DNA from: Streptomyces sp. Tue6028
GTDB taxonomy: Bacteria > Actinomycetota > Actinomycetes > Streptomycetales > Streptomycetaceae
Length of the DNA: 64,000 nt
Direction: 5' to 3'
Assembly: GCF_002300165.1 (NCBI RefSeq)
Contig: NZ_MLCE01000006.1
Span: 124,001 to 188,000, forward strand
Shown: in pieces, positions 45,016-54,869 of the stretch
How the letters are laid out: every line of letters starts with the position of its first letter
Position numbering within the stretch: position 1 is the stretch's first letter
Notes under the pieces: model-generated
The model's database searches: none
What the model was told of the DNA's origin: nothing
Seen by the model: the letters and a program-made list of their open reading frames with translations, nothing else
Program-made: the position numbers and the translations under genes

Positions 45016-47688
45016 CTACTTGGCGGTCTCGGCGACGAGGCGCTCGACCGAGTCGATGGCCTCACCGATCGCGGCCGGGTTCTGGCCGCCGCCCTGGGCG
45101 ACGTCCGGCTTGCCGCCACCGCCGCCGCCGAGGGTCTTGGCGGCCGTGCGGACGAGGTCACCGGCCTTGAGGCCGCGCTCGCGGGCGGCCTCGTTGGTGG
45201 CGATGACCGTCAGCGGCTTGCCGTTGACCGTGGTGAACAGGGCGACCACCGCGGCCCGTCCGCCCTGGATGCGGCCGCGCACGTCGAGGACCAGCTTGCG
45301 CAGGTCGTCGGCGGTCGTGCCGTCCGGCACCTGGCCGGTGACGAGGGCGACGCCGTGCACGTCCTTGGCGGAGTCGACGAGACCGCCGGCGGCCTGGAGG
45401 ACCTTCTCCGCACGGAACTTCTCGATCTCCTTCTCGGCGTCCTTCAGCTTGCCGAGCATGGCGGAGACCTTCTCCGGGAGCTCCTCGGAACGGCCCTTGA
45501 TCAGCTCCTGGAGCTGGGCGACGACCGTGTGCTCGCGGGCGAGGAAGTTGTAGGCGTCGACGCCGACCAGGGCCTCGATGCGACGCACGCCGGAGCCGAT
45601 CGACGACTCGCCGAGCAGCTTGACCAGGCCGAGCTGGGCGGTGTTGTGCACGTGCGTGCCGCCGCACAGCTCCTTGGAGAAGTCACCGATGGTGACGACG
45701 CGGACGCGCTCGCCGTACTTCTCGCCGAACTCGGCGATGGCGCCCTGCTTCTTGGCCTCGTCGATGCTCATGACCTCGGCCTGGACATCCAGGTCGCGGG
45801 CGAGCACCTCGTTGATCTGCTGCTCGACGTCGGTCATCACGGCCGTCGGTACGGCGGACGGGGAGCCGAAGTCGAAGCGGAATCGACCGGGCTGGTTCTC
45901 CGAACCGGCCTGGGCGGCCGTCGGGCCGAGGGCGTCGCGCAGGGCCTGGTGCGTGAGGTGCGTGGCCGAGTGGGCGCGGGCGATGGCCTTGCGGCGGCGG
46001 ACGTCGATGGAGGCCTGGGCCTTGGAGCCGACGGTGACCTCGCCCACCTGGACGACGCCCTTGTGGACGTACACCCCCGGGACGGGCTTCTGGCAGTCGC
46101 GGATCTCGATGACGGCGCCGGAGTCGACCTTGATGCGGCCCGTGTCGCCGATCTGACCGCCGCCCTCGGCGTAGAACGGGGTGCGGTCGAGGACGATCTC
46201 GACCTCGTCGCCCTCCGTGGCGGCCGGCGAGGAAGCGCCGTCGACGAGGATGCCGACGATCGTCGACTCGCCCTCGGTGCGGTCGTAGCCGATGAAGTCG
46301 GTCTCGCCGGCGGCGTCGGCGATCTGCCGGTAGGCGCCGAGGTCGGCGTGGCCGGTCTTCTTGGCCTGGGCGTCGGCCTTGGCGCGCTCCCGCTGCTCCT
46401 TCATCAGGCGGCGGAAGCCGTCCTCGTCCACGGAGAGGCCCTGCTCGGCGGCCATCTCCAGGGTGAGGTCGATCGGGAAGCCCCAGGTGTCGTGGAGCAG
46501 GAACGCCTTGTCGCCGGCGAGGACCGTGCCACCGGACTGCTGGGTCTCGGTGACGGCGGTGTCGAGAATGTTGGTGCCGGCCTTCAGGGTCTTGAGGAAG
46601 GCGGCCTCCTCGGCGAGGGCGACCTTCTCGATGCGCTCGCGGTCGGTGATGAGCTCGGGGTACTGCTGGCCCATCATCGCGATCACGGTGTCGATCAGGT
46701 CCTTGACGACCGGACCGGTGGCACCGAGCAGGCGCATGTTGCGGATGGCGCGGCGCATGATGCGGCGCAGCACATAGCCGCGGCCCTCGTTGCCGGGGGT
46801 CACGCCGTCGCCGATGAGCATCACGGACGTCCGCATGTGGTCGGTGACCACGCGCAGGGAGACGTCGGAGTCGTGGGCGGCGCCGTACTCGACGCCGGTC
46901 AGCTCGGTGGCCTTCTTGATGACGGCCATGGAGGTGTCGATCTCGTACATGTTCTGCACGCCCTGCAGAATCATGGCGAGGCGTTCCATGCCGAGACCGG
47001 TGTCGATGTTCTTGCTGGGCAGCTCGCCGAGGATCTCGAAGTCCTCCTTCGAGGTGCCCTCGCCACGCTCGTACTGCATGAAGACCAGGTTCCAGATCTC
47101 CACGTACCGCTCGTCGTTGACGGCCGGGCCGCCCTCGACGCCGAACTCGGGGCCGCGGTCGTAGTTGATCTCGGAGCACGGGCCGCAGGGGCCCGGGACG
47201 CCCATGGACCAGTAGTTGTCCTTCTTGCCGAGGCGCTGGATGCGCTCGGCCGGGACGCCGATCTTGTCGCGCCAGATCGTCTCGGCCTCGTCGTCGTCGA
47301 GGTAGACCGTGATCCACAGACGCTCGGGGTCGAGTCCGTAACCACCCTTGTCCTGGGGCGTGGTGAGTAGCTCCCAGGCGTAGGTGATGGCGCCTTCCTT
47401 GAAGTAGTCGCCGAAGGAGAAGTTGCCGCACATCTGGAAGAACGTGCCGTGGCGGGTGGTCTTGCCGACCTCTTCGATGTCGGGCGTGCGCACGCACTTC
47501 TGCACGCTGGTGGCGCGCGGCCACGGCGCCTTGACCTCACCGAGGAAGTACGGCTTGAAGGGCACCATGCCGGCGGGGACGAGGAGCAGAGTCGGGTCGT
47601 CCGCGATGAGCGACGCCGAAGGGACGACGGTGTGACCGCGCTCCTCGTAGAAGCTCAACCAGCGGCGGCGGATTTCAGCCGACTCCAT
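45016..47688 (-). CDS. alaS: Alanyl-tRNA synthetase
   Basis: An 890-residue class II synthetase. The N-terminal aminoacylation domain starts [20 protein letters not shown] and has class II motifs ([20 protein letters not shown]). The editing domain has [13 protein letters not shown] and the zinc-binding CGGTHVHNT. The C-terminal DHHA1 domain ends with [15 protein letters not shown]. The length is usual. ATG 47688 overlaps the stop of the upstream small protein by one base (TGATG-type junction), so translation is probably coupled. It also starts the conserved run to ruvX. Confidence 0.98.
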   Translation of the reverse strand: MESAEIRRRWLSFYEERGHTVVPSASLIADDPTLLLVPAGMVPFKPYFLGEVKAPWPRATSVQKCVRTPDIEEVGKTTRHGTFFQMCGNFSFGDYFKEGAITYAWELLTTPQDKGGYGLDPERLWITVYLDDDEAETIWRDKIGVPAERIQRLGKKDNYWSMGVPGPCGPCSEINYDRGPEFGVEGGPAVNDERYVEIWNLVFMQYERGEGTSKEDFEILGELPSKNIDTGLGMERLAMILQGVQNMYEIDTSMAVIKKATELTGVEYGAAHDSDVSLRVVTDHMRTSVMLIGDGVTPGNEGRGYVLRRIMRRAIRNMRLLGATGPVVKDLIDTVIAMMGQQYPELITDRERIEKVALAEEAAFLKTLKAGTNILDTAVTETQQSGGTVLAGDKAFLLHDTWGFPIDLTLEMAAEQGLSVDEDGFRRLMKEQRERAKADAQAKKTGHADLGAYRQIADAAGETDFIGYDRTEGESTIVGILVDGASSPAATEGDEVEIVLDRTPFYAEGGGQIGDTGRIKVDSGAVIEIRDCQKPVPGVYVHKGVVQVGEVTVGSKAQASIDVRRRKAIARAHSATHLTHQALRDALGPTAAQAGSENQPGRFRFDFGSPSAVPTAVMTDVEQQINEVLARDLDVQAEVMSIDEAKKQGAIAEFGEKYGERVRVVTIGDFSKELCGGTHVHNTAQLGLVKLLGESSIGSGVRRIEALVGVDAYNFLAREHTVVAQLQELIKGRSEELPEKVSAMLGKLKDAEKEIEKFRAEKVLQAAGGLVDSAKDVHGVALVTGQVPDGTTADDLRKLVLDVRGRIQGGRAAVVALFTTVNGKPLTVIATNEAARERGLKAGDLVRTAAKTLGGGGGGKPDVAQGGGQNPAAIGEAIDSVERLVAETAK

Positions 47689-48026
47689 CAGTGGTCCTCA
47701 TTCCGGTTGTACGAGTACGTCGTGTTCTCGATGTACTTGATCTGCTTGTCGTTGCCGATGGCGGCGATGCCCCGCTGCGCGGGGAGCTCGGCGTCGGTGC
47801 GGTGGTTCAGACCGAGGGCGTCGCCGAGTTCGGCCTCTCGCTGGGCCATGCCGTCGCGGACGTCGAGCGCGAACTCCTTGAGCCGGTGGCCCGCGTCGAT
47901 CGCCTTGTTCGCGGCCTGCGCCGCGAGGCTCTCCGGGGTCAGCTTCCTGAGCTTGCGGTTGACCTTGGTGGTGGCCCACACACCCGCGGCTGCGCCGGCG
48001 GTGAACCAGAACGTACGGCGGAACAT
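47688..48026 (-). CDS. DUF6167-type small protein upstream of alaS
   Basis: A 112-residue protein. A short hydrophobic N-terminal segment ([20 protein letters not shown]) could be a membrane anchor. The rest is a charged helix ([20 protein letters not shown]) and an unstructured tail. It resembles the actinobacterial family annotated DUF6167, found before alaS in Streptomyces. The family recalls YtxH-like membrane-anchored coiled proteins, but I would not assign function. It lies 7 bases after the DUF948 gene and touches alaS. Confidence 0.85.
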   Translation of the reverse strand: MFRRTFWFTAGAAAGVWATTKVNRKLRKLTPESLAAQAANKAIDAGHRLKEFALDVRDGMAQREAELGDALGLNHRTDAELPAQRGIAAIGNDKQIKYIENTTYSYNRNEDH

Positions 48027-48033
48027 CGCTGCG

Positions 48034-48468
48034 TCAGTCCTTCTTCCGCTTGCTCCGTCGCGCGGACGGGACGGTGCGGCCCACGATCACGGTACGTCGG
48101 GGGGCCTTCTCGGGCACATTCTCACGACGGCCTCCGATGGCACGCCGCACGCCGTAGCCGAACGCCGCGACCTTCACCAGGGGGCCGCCGAAGGTGGAGG
48201 CGACGGTGGTCGACAGCGCCGACGCGTTCGACGTGACCTCCTGGACGTCCGACGCGATGGCGTCGACCCGGTCGATCTGCGTCTGCGCGGACCGCACCGC
48301 GGCGGACGCGTCGGCCAGGAGCGGGACTGCCTGTTCGGTCACGTCCGCGACGAGCTTGGTCGTCGCCCTGAGCGTCTGGGCCAGCCTCGCCAGAGCGACG
48401 GCGAGGAAGGAGACCAGGATCGCCCAGAAGACGGCCACGAGGATCCCGGCCACCTCTCCACCGGACAC
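48034..48468 (-). CDS. DUF948 membrane protein
   Basis: A 144-residue protein with one N-terminal membrane helix (GILVAVFWAILVSFLAVALA). A long helical region follows (TTKLVADVTEQAVPLLADAS, DAIASDVQEVTSNASALS) typical of DUF948/YtxG-type proteins. The C-terminus is very basic (RTVPSARRSKRKKD). GTG 48468 is preferred because GGGAG lies about ten bases upstream; an ATG at 48492 would add eight residues. Together with the DUF6167 gene it forms a small two-gene unit ahead of alaS. Similar pairs occur in stress-related loci of Firmicutes, but the link is inference. Confidence 0.87.
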   Translation of the reverse strand: MSGGEVAGILVAVFWAILVSFLAVALARLAQTLRATTKLVADVTEQAVPLLADASAAVRSAQTQIDRVDAIASDVQEVTSNASALSTTVASTFGGPLVKVAAFGYGVRRAIGGRRENVPEKAPRRTVIVGRTVPSARRSKRKKD

Positions 48469-48589
48469 TGTGCACCCGCTCCCTGACTGCATGCCTGAAC
48501 ATCGAAAAGTCGTCCCCCGAGCCTATCGCGCCGGGGCCGCCGCTCCGTACCGCATTACCGCCCGCCCCGTGCGGAGTTGCGGGAAGTGA

Positions 48590-48619
48590 TTGTACGGACC
48601 GCTTACGGATCAGTACTCT
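48590..48619 (+). promoter_or_regulatory. Candidate promoter for the STAND ATPase gene, leaderless mRNA likely
   Basis: TTGTAC (48590-48595) and TACTCT (48614-48619) are 18 bases apart. The predicted start site, about 48626-48629, coincides with the ATG at 48629, and no Shine-Dalgarno is visible. Confidence 0.5.
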
Positions 48620-48628
48620 CCGTGTCCC

Positions 48629-50797
48629 ATGCAGCGCTCTCACCGCCCTCGGGGCGCCGGTGGTCCGGTGCCCGGCAATCTGCCCCTGGAACTCGACGCG
48701 TTCGTGGGGCGCTCGGCCGAACTGGCCGGGCTGGCCGGGGCCCTGGACACGGCGCGGCTGGTGACCGTCACCGGTATGGGAGGCGTCGGCAAGTCGAGAC
48801 TGGCGACGCGTGCCGCGGCCCGGGCCGAGCTGCGCGACGGGGTGTGGCGCGTGGACCTCTCCGCGATCCGCGACCCGGGCCTCGTCGAGTACGCGGTCGT
48901 CGAGGGCCTCGGCCTGACGGACCAGACGTCGCGACCGCCGCGCGAGACGCTCCTCGACCACCTCGCCGAACGCCAACTCCTCCTGGTCCTCGACGGGTTC
49001 GAGCATCTGGTGGACGCGAGTGCCTCGCTGGTGGGCGGGCTGCTGCGCGGGGCGCCCGGGCTGCGGGTGCTGGCCGTGGGGCGCAGACCGCTGGGTGTCG
49101 CGGGCGAGCGGCTGTTCCCGCTGGCGCCGCTGCCCGGGCCGGACGCCGCCGAGCTGTTCGCGGACCGGGCCGCGGCCCGGCTGCCGGGCTTCGCGGTGCA
49201 CGACGGCAACCGGTCCGAGGTGGCGGAGCTGTGCCGGCGCCTCGACGGGATCCCGCTCGCCGTCGAGCTGGCGGCGGGACGTCTGAACACCCTCTCCCCC
49301 GCGCAGCTGCTCTCCCGGCTGGAGGACCGCTTCCGGCTGCTGACCGGGGGTGCGCGCGACGCCCCGGCGCGGCACCAGACGCTGCGCACGGCGATCGGCT
49401 GGAGCCATGAGCTGTGCACGCCCGAGGAGCGGCTGCTGTGGTCACGGCTGTCGGTGTTCGCCGGGCAGTTCGACCTGGAGGCCGCGGAGTACGTGTGCAG
49501 CGGCGAGGGACTGCCCGCCGACTGCGTCCTCGACGTGCTGGGCGAGCTGCTCGCGCAGTCCGTGCTGTCGCGCGAGGAGACGGTGGCGGGTGTGCGCTAC
49601 CGCATGCTGGAGACGGTCCGCGCGTACGGGGCTGACTGGCTGGAGGCGACGGGCGACGCCGACCGGCTGCGCCGCCGCCACCGCGACTGGTACATGGGTC
49701 TGGCCACCTGGTGCGAGCTGGACTGGTTCTCGCCCCGGCAGGGCGAGGTCGCCGCGCGCGTCGAGTCGGAGCTGCCGAATCTGCGCCGCGCCCTGGAGCA
49801 CTGTCTGACCGAGCCGGGCGACGCGCATCTGGGCCAGTATCTGGCGGGCACCCTGTGGTTCTACTGGGTCGGCTGCGGGCGGCTCTCGGAGGGCAGGCAC
49901 TGGCTGGAGCGCAGCGTGGACCTGGACGGCGACCGCGACCAGTCCCGGCTGAAGGCACTGTGGGTGCTCGGCTACGTCGCGGTCCTCCAGGGCGACACGG
50001 TGCCCGCGCTGTCCGCGCTCCAGGAGTGCCGGGAGGAGGCGGAGCGCACCGGGAACGCCACGGCAGTGGCCTACGCCGAGCATCGCACCGGCTGTCTGGC
50101 GCTGGTCACCGACGACATGGCGCGCGCGGAGACCCTGCTGCGCTCGGCGCTGGACCGGTATCACGAGATCGGCGAGCTGAACAGCAATGTGCTGATGGGC
50201 CAGGTCGAACTCGCGATGACACTGGCCTTCCAGGGCGATCTGCCGGGCGCGGTGAGGCTGTGCGAGGACGTCCGGCGGGTCTGCGAGGACCACGGGGAGC
50301 GCTGGGCCCTGGCCTATGCGCTGTACGTCCTCGCGTACCAGGCGCTGACCGAGGGCGACGCGGCGCGGACCCGGCACCTGCTGCGGGAGTGCCTGGCCAT
50401 CGCGCACACCTTCCACGATCTGCTCGGCACCGTCCTCGCGGTGGAGGTGCTCGCCCTGGTCACGGCGGTGGAGGGCGATCCGGCCGAGGCGGCGGTGCTC
50501 CAGGGGGCGGCGTCGCGGATGTGGCCGTCGGTGGGGCTGCCGCTCTTCGGCTCGACGTACTACAACGCGCCGCACGAGCGGTGCGAGGCGCTGGCCCGGG
50601 AGCGCCTGGGGGACACGCGGTACGCGGAGTGCGTGCGGGAGGGTGCGCAGCTCGGACGGGAGGCGGCGGTGGTCCGGGCGCTGGGCCGGACGGGGCCGCC
50701 GCCGCTCGGTGCGGTCCCCTCGCCGCCCCGGCTGCCCCCGGACATGCGCGAGCCCGCCGTCTCGCCCACCTCGAAGGGCGGGGAGACGACGGGCTGA
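48629..50797 (+). CDS. STAND/NB-ARC-type ATPase with TPR-like C-terminus, no DNA-binding domain
   Basis: A 722-residue signal-transduction ATPase. After a short N-terminus comes the NB-ARC core: FVGRSAELAGLAGAL, Walker A VTVTGMGGVGKSRLA near residue 60, Walker B LLLVLDGFEHLVDA, then GIPLAVELAAGRL (GLPL-type motif). A winged-helix-like segment (ARHQTLRTAIGWSHELC) follows, and then about 330 residues of helical TPR-like repeats. Streptomyces relatives such as AfsR and LuxR-type LAL regulators carry a DNA-binding domain, but none is seen here at either end. ATG 48629 is chosen over a TTG at 48590 because the latter falls in the probable -35. It is convergent with rpsD, with only 30 bases and no hairpin between them. 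Confidence 0.87.
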   Translation: MQRSHRPRGAGGPVPGNLPLELDAFVGRSAELAGLAGALDTARLVTVTGMGGVGKSRLATRAAARAELRDGVWRVDLSAIRDPGLVEYAVVEGLGLTDQTSRPPRETLLDHLAERQLLLVLDGFEHLVDASASLVGGLLRGAPGLRVLAVGRRPLGVAGERLFPLAPLPGPDAAELFADRAAARLPGFAVHDGNRSEVAELCRRLDGIPLAVELAAGRLNTLSPAQLLSRLEDRFRLLTGGARDAPARHQTLRTAIGWSHELCTPEERLLWSRLSVFAGQFDLEAAEYVCSGEGLPADCVLDVLGELLAQSVLSREETVAGVRYRMLETVRAYGADWLEATGDADRLRRRHRDWYMGLATWCELDWFSPRQGEVAARVESELPNLRRALEHCLTEPGDAHLGQYLAGTLWFYWVGCGRLSEGRHWLERSVDLDGDRDQSRLKALWVLGYVAVLQGDTVPALSALQECREEAERTGNATAVAYAEHRTGCLALVTDDMARAETLLRSALDRYHEIGELNSNVLMGQVELAMTLAFQGDLPGAVRLCEDVRRVCEDHGERWALAYALYVLAYQALTEGDAARTRHLLRECLAIAHTFHDLLGTVLAVEVLALVTAVEGDPAEAAVLQGAASRMWPSVGLPLFGSTYYNAPHERCEALARERLGDTRYAECVREGAQLGREAAVVRALGRTGPPPLGAVPSPPRLPPDMREPAVSPTSKGGETTG

Positions 50798-50827
50798 CGC
50801 GCAGGTGGTGCTACGTCCGCAGGTGGA

Positions 50828-51442
50828 TCAGCGGGCGTAGTACTCGACGACGAGCTGCTCGTCGCAGATCACCGGGATCTCCTTGCGGTTCGGCTCACGG
50901 TCCAGGCGGAAGGCCAGGGCACGGAGGTTCACCTGGAGGTAGCGCGGGGTCTCGCCGTCGGGGGCGAAGCCACCCTCACGCGCGACCTGGAACAGCGGCT
51001 TCTCGCGGCTGCGCTCGCGGACCATCACGACGTCGTCGGGACGGACACGGAACGAGGGCTTGTCGACCTTCTGGCCGTTGACCTCGATGTGGCCGTGGAC
51101 GACCATCTGGCGGGCCTGGTAGATCGTGCGGGCGATGCCCGAACGCAGGACCAGCGCGTCGAGACGGCGCTCGAGCTCGATGACCAGAGCCTCACCGGTC
51201 TTGCCCTGAGTCTTGGCGGCACGCTCGTAGGCGCGGACGAGCTGGCGCTCGGACACGTCGTACTGCGCGCGCAGACGCTGCTTCTCGAGCAGACGGACCT
51301 TGTAGTCCGAGTTCTGCTTGCGGCCGCGGCCGTGCTCACCCGGCGGGTAGGGACGGGCCTCGAAGTACTTGACGGCCTTCGGGGTCAGCGCGATGCCGAG
51401 GGCACGCGACTTCTTGACCTTGGGGCGGGACTGGTTCGCCAT
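50828..51442 (-). CDS. rpsD: 30S ribosomal protein S4
   Basis: A 204-residue primary 16S rRNA-binding protein needed for 30S assembly. The start [20 protein letters not shown] and the S4 domain [36 protein letters not shown] are clear. The zinc-finger cysteines found in many S4 proteins are absent, so this is the Cys-minus form. ATG 51442 is preceded by a leader of more than 300 bases with hairpins. In many bacteria S4 represses its own mRNA. It stands away from the main ribosomal protein operons, as is usual in Streptomyces. Confidence 0.98.
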   Translation of the reverse strand: MANQSRPKVKKSRALGIALTPKAVKYFEARPYPPGEHGRGRKQNSDYKVRLLEKQRLRAQYDVSERQLVRAYERAAKTQGKTGEALVIELERRLDALVLRSGIARTIYQARQMVVHGHIEVNGQKVDKPSFRVRPDDVVMVRERSREKPLFQVAREGGFAPDGETPRYLQVNLRALAFRLDREPNRKEIPVICDEQLVVEYYAR

Positions 51443-51806
51443 GAACCAAACACCTCATGTTTCTGATCTGAATACGGCTTCACCAGGGTTAGGGGAGGTC
51501 GCATCCGCAGCCTGGGAAACCCTGCGGGTCCTTGCGGACCTGCCGGGCAGCCGCTCCCTGGTCTGGGCACATACGTGCAGCACGCGAGTGGCCCACCGAC
51601 CGTCCCGGTGACCGGGTGGTGGTGGGCGGCCCGCGACACCTTCGACGGTGCGCGACGCTCCTGGAATCCCCCCGTGGAGGCGGGGGCTCCGGCTGGATGT
51701 CCCGTTCTGGTGGTGCCGACCGGAGCCGGACACGGGACGCAGCGCTGCGGGTCATCCTACAGGGGGTTCCGGGCCCCTCTCGACCGGAGGGTGCGCCGGG
51801 CCGATG
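51443..51806 (-). promoter_or_regulatory. Long structured leader region of rpsD
   Basis: This 364-base space between rarA and rpsD holds no supported gene. On the minus strand it contains GGUCC-GCAA-GGACC (a GNRA-capped hairpin near 51528-51541) and GC-rich inverted repeats around 51615-51690. A possible -10, TAGGAT, lies at about 51756-51761. It could be an S4-binding autoregulatory leader, but no consensus was matched. Confidence 0.4.
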
Positions 51807-53162
51807 TCAGGGTCTGCCCCGCCCGAGATGCTTGCGGGTCCACTCCACCGCGTCCGCGTACCGCGCCTCGGCGCCGTGCCGGGTCGGGGTGTAGTACTCG
51901 CGGTCCTTGAGCTCCTCCGGCGCGTACTGCTGGGCCGCGATGCCTTCGGGCAGGTCGTGCGGATACACGTACCCCTGGGCGTGGCCCAGCTTGGCCGCGC
52001 CCTTGTAGTGGCCGTCGCGCAGGTGCGGCGGCACCGGGCCCGCGTGCCCCTTGCGCACGTCCTCCATCGCGGCGCCGATCGCCGTGGTCGCGGAGTTGGA
52101 CTTGGGGGCCAGGGCGAGGGCGATGGTGGCGTGGCTGAGGGTGAGCGCGGCCTCGGGGAAGCCGATCATGGCGACCGCCTGGGCGGCGGCGACGGCTATG
52201 GGCAGCGCGTTCGGGTCGGCGAGGCCGATGTCCTCGCTGGCGGAGATCATCAGGCGCCGGGCGATGAAGCGGGGATCCTCACCGGCCTCGATCATCCGGG
52301 CCAGGTAGTGCAGCGCGGCGTCGACGTCGGAGCCGCGGATGGATTTGATCAGGGCGCTCGCCACGTCGTAGTGCTGGTCGCCGTCGCGGTCGTACTTCAC
52401 GGCGGCGCGGTCGACGGTCTCCTCCAGGGTCTGGAGGCCGATCTCCGTCTCGCCCTTGTCGAGTGCCGCGCCCGCGGCGGCCTCCAGGGCGGTCAGGGCG
52501 CGGCGGGCGTCGCCGCCGGCGATCCGCAGCAGGTGGTCCTCGGTGTCCTCGGGGAGGGTGACGGCCTCCTTGAGGCCGCGCTCGTCGGCGAGGGCGCGGC
52601 GCAGCAGACCACGCAGGTCGTCGTCGGTGAGGGGTTCGAGGGTGAGGAGCAGGGAGCGGGAGAGCAGGGGGGAGATCACCGAGAAGTAGGGGTTCTCGGT
52701 GGTGGCGGCGATCAGCGTGACCCAGCGGTTCTCCACGGCCGGGAGCAGGGAGTCCTGCTGTGCCTTGCTGAAGCGGTGGATCTCGTCGAGGAAGAGGACC
52801 GTCTCCTTGCCGAAGCCGCCGGTGGCGCGGCGTGCCCCGTCGATGACGGCGCGTACCTCCTTCACGCCCGCGGTGATCGCCGACAGCTCCACGAAGCGCT
52901 TGTTCGTGGCCTTGGACACGACGTACGCGAGGGTGGTCTTGCCGGTGCCGGGCGGGCCCCAGAGGATCACCGAGGAGGGACCGGCCGGCCCGCCGTTCCC
53001 CTCGCCGACGAGTCTGCGCAGGGGGGAGCCCGGCTTCAGCAGGTGCTGCTGGCCCACGACTTCGTCGAGGGTGCGCGGGCGCATCCGGACGGCCAGGGGG
53101 CTGCTGGACGGGTCCTTCTCCTGGCGTTCTTCGGCTGCGGCGGTGAACAGGTCGGGCTCCAC
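51807..53162 (-). CDS. rarA: Replication-associated recombination protein A (RarA/MgsA)
   Basis: A 451-residue AAA+ ATPase acting at stalled forks, related to clamp-loader subunits. It has [17 protein letters not shown], Walker [16 protein letters not shown] near residue 70, Walker [16 protein letters not shown], sensor 1 [13 protein letters not shown] and sensor 2 [13 protein letters not shown]. The C-terminal tetramerisation domain has [20 protein letters not shown] and [14 protein letters not shown]. The start is GTG 53162 with AGGG about 8 bases upstream. It is transcribed toward rpsD and may contribute to its expression. Confidence 0.97.
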   Translation of the reverse strand: MEPDLFTAAAEERQEKDPSSSPLAVRMRPRTLDEVVGQQHLLKPGSPLRRLVGEGNGGPAGPSSVILWGPPGTGKTTLAYVVSKATNKRFVELSAITAGVKEVRAVIDGARRATGGFGKETVLFLDEIHRFSKAQQDSLLPAVENRWVTLIAATTENPYFSVISPLLSRSLLLTLEPLTDDDLRGLLRRALADERGLKEAVTLPEDTEDHLLRIAGGDARRALTALEAAAGAALDKGETEIGLQTLEETVDRAAVKYDRDGDQHYDVASALIKSIRGSDVDAALHYLARMIEAGEDPRFIARRLMISASEDIGLADPNALPIAVAAAQAVAMIGFPEAALTLSHATIALALAPKSNSATTAIGAAMEDVRKGHAGPVPPHLRDGHYKGAAKLGHAQGYVYPHDLPEGIAAQQYAPEELKDREYYTPTRHGAEARYADAVEWTRKHLGRGRP

Positions 53163-53227
53163 GGGAAAACCCTATGTCACGCCACTGACAATGCCGTCCG
53201 GCCCGGGTCTCGGGGACCGGGGCGGGG

Positions 53228-53863
53228 TCAGCTGGTCCAGAAGTCCCACCAGCGGGTCAGGATCAGCATGCCGATGATGCCGATGTGCAGGGTCGGCAGG
53301 ACCCAGGTGAACTCGCCGAGGAAGCTCTTCAGCCAGCGCGGGGCGGGCAGGAAGTCGTTGCGCACGTTGGACGAGGTCACGTACCAGAACATGATGATCG
53401 TGGCGACCCAGGCGAGGCTGCACCACAGGCAGAGCGAGTTGATGCGGTAGAGCGACTGGAACTGCAGCCAGGTGCAGAATCCGACGCCGAAGAGTGTGCC
53501 GGCGTTGAAGGTGAGCCAGTACCAGCGCGGGAAGGTCGCGCGGGCGAGCAGGCTCATGCCGACGCAGATGACGATGCCGTAGGCCACGAGTCCGAGCATC
53601 GGGTTGGGGAACCCGAAGGCGGAGGCCTGGTCGCTCTTCATGATGTTGCCGCAGGAGACGACCGGGTTCAGGCTGCACCCGGGCACGAAGTTCGGGTTCT
53701 CCAGCAGTTTGAACTTGTCGATCGTGATGACCCAGGCGGCGAGCAGCCCGGCGGCTCCGGTGATCACCAGCATCAGGGCGAACGCGCGGCTGCCGCCGGT
53801 CGTGCGGGGGGCGACGCTGTCTTCCCGGCCGGTCGAGACGTCCTTCACTGTCGTCTTGCTCAT
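53228..53863 (-). CDS. Vitamin K epoxide reductase (VKOR) family protein
   Basis: A 211-residue integral membrane thiol oxidoreductase. About five helices are seen. The redox motif is [10 protein letters not shown] (CxxC in a late helix). The loop cysteines are [14 protein letters not shown]. Bacterial VKORs reoxidise DsbA-like partners using quinone, so they promote disulfide formation outside the cell. A fused thioredoxin domain, present in some bacterial VKORs, is absent. The N-terminal 30 residues are polar. ATG 53863 gives the normal length; frames extending further are antisense to the divergent ABC gene. The large secreted hydrolase in this window is Cys-rich and would be a possible client. 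Confidence 0.95.
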   Translation of the reverse strand: MSKTTVKDVSTGREDSVAPRTTGGSRAFALMLVITGAAGLLAAWVITIDKFKLLENPNFVPGCSLNPVVSCGNIMKSDQASAFGFPNPMLGLVAYGIVICVGMSLLARATFPRWYWLTFNAGTLFGVGFCTWLQFQSLYRINSLCLWCSLAWVATIIMFWYVTSSNVRNDFLPAPRWLKSFLGEFTWVLPTLHIGIIGMLILTRWWDFWTS

Positions 53864-54002
53864 CACGCCGTTTCCGTAGATCGAAGGGGGCCTGCGGGCA
53901 CGGTCATTGTGCCGCACCCTCCCCCGTGTCCACCGTTCGCTGGACATAAGGAGGTACGCACGGAGGCCCCGGAACGTTCGGTTCGGGGGGAGGCTCGTCG
54001 GC

Positions 54003-54869
54003 ATGACAGCAGACGCGAAGCAACTCGCGGTGGACGTACGGGGGCTGCGCAAGCAGTACGGGGACGTGACCGCCGTCGACGGCATCGATCTCGGCATACG
54101 GCAGGGCGAGGTGTTCGGCCTGCTCGGGCCGAACGGCGCCGGCAAGAGCACCACGGTGGAGATCCTCCAGGGCAACCGCGGGCGGGACGCGGGCGAGGTG
54201 TCGGTGCTCGGTTCGGACCCCGCTACGGGCACGCGCGCGTGGCGCTCGCGGGTCGGGATCGTCTGGCAGGACGAATCGGCGCCCGCCGAGTTGACGGTGC
54301 GCGAATCCGTGCGGCATTTCGCCCGGTATTACCCGAATCCCCGTGATCCGGAAGAGGTCATCGCGCTGGTCGGTCTCCAGGCGAAGGCCGACAGCCGGAT
54401 CAAGTCGCTCTCGGGCGGCCAGCGCAGGCGGCTCGATGTGGCCCTCGGCGTGATCGGCGGGCCCGAACTGCTGCTCCTGGACGAGCCCACCACCGGCTTC
54501 GACCCGGCCGCGCGGCGGCAGTTCTGGGATCTGATCCGACTGCTGGCCGACGAAGGCACGACGATCCTGCTCACGACGCACTACCTGGAGGAGGCGGAGG
54601 CGCTCGCGGACCGGCTCGCCGTCGTCGCACGGGGCAGGGTCGTCGCCGAGGGCGAACCGGCCGCCCTGCGGGAGCGCTTCGGCACGGAGGCGACGGTCGC
54701 GTGGGTCGAGCACGACGGCACCCCGCGCGCCGAACGCACCGCCACCCCGACCCGGACCGTCGCCGAGCTCATGCACCGCTTCGACGGGGAGATCCCGGGG
54801 CTGCGGGTGACCCGCCCCACCTTGGAGGACGTCTATCTGCGGCTGACCGGGCAGGAGAACGCGCGATGA
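54003..54869 (+). CDS. ABC transporter ATP-binding protein (drug/lipid exporter type)
   Basis: A 288-residue ATPase subunit. It has all motifs: Walker A GLLGPNGAGKST near residue 42, Q-loop WQDESAPAELTV, signature LSGGQRRRLDVALG, Walker B LLLLDEPTTGFDPAA and H-loop TILLTTHYLEEAEALAD. The extended C-terminal region (VVAEGEPAALRERFG, VTRPTLEDVYLRLTG) marks the DrrA-like exporter family. ATG 54003 is used; in-frame sequence upstream to 53907 is not family-like. Its stop overlaps the permease ATG by four bases (ATGA). Confidence 0.96.
   Translation: MTADAKQLAVDVRGLRKQYGDVTAVDGIDLGIRQGEVFGLLGPNGAGKSTTVEILQGNRGRDAGEVSVLGSDPATGTRAWRSRVGIVWQDESAPAELTVRESVRHFARYYPNPRDPEEVIALVGLQAKADSRIKSLSGGQRRRLDVALGVIGGPELLLLDEPTTGFDPAARRQFWDLIRLLADEGTTILLTTHYLEEAEALADRLAVVARGRVVAEGEPAALRERFGTEATVAWVEHDGTPRAERTATPTRTVAELMHRFDGEIPGLRVTRPTLEDVYLRLTGQENAR

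Noticed and set aside
48590..48628. TTG at 48590 as the start of the STAND ATPase
   Set aside because: It overlaps the predicted -35 element and lacks a ribosome site; ATG 48629 fits a leaderless transcript better.
50797..50828. A terminator between the STAND ATPase gene and rpsD
   Set aside because: The 30-base gap contains only a direct repeat of CGCAGGTGG, with no hairpin.
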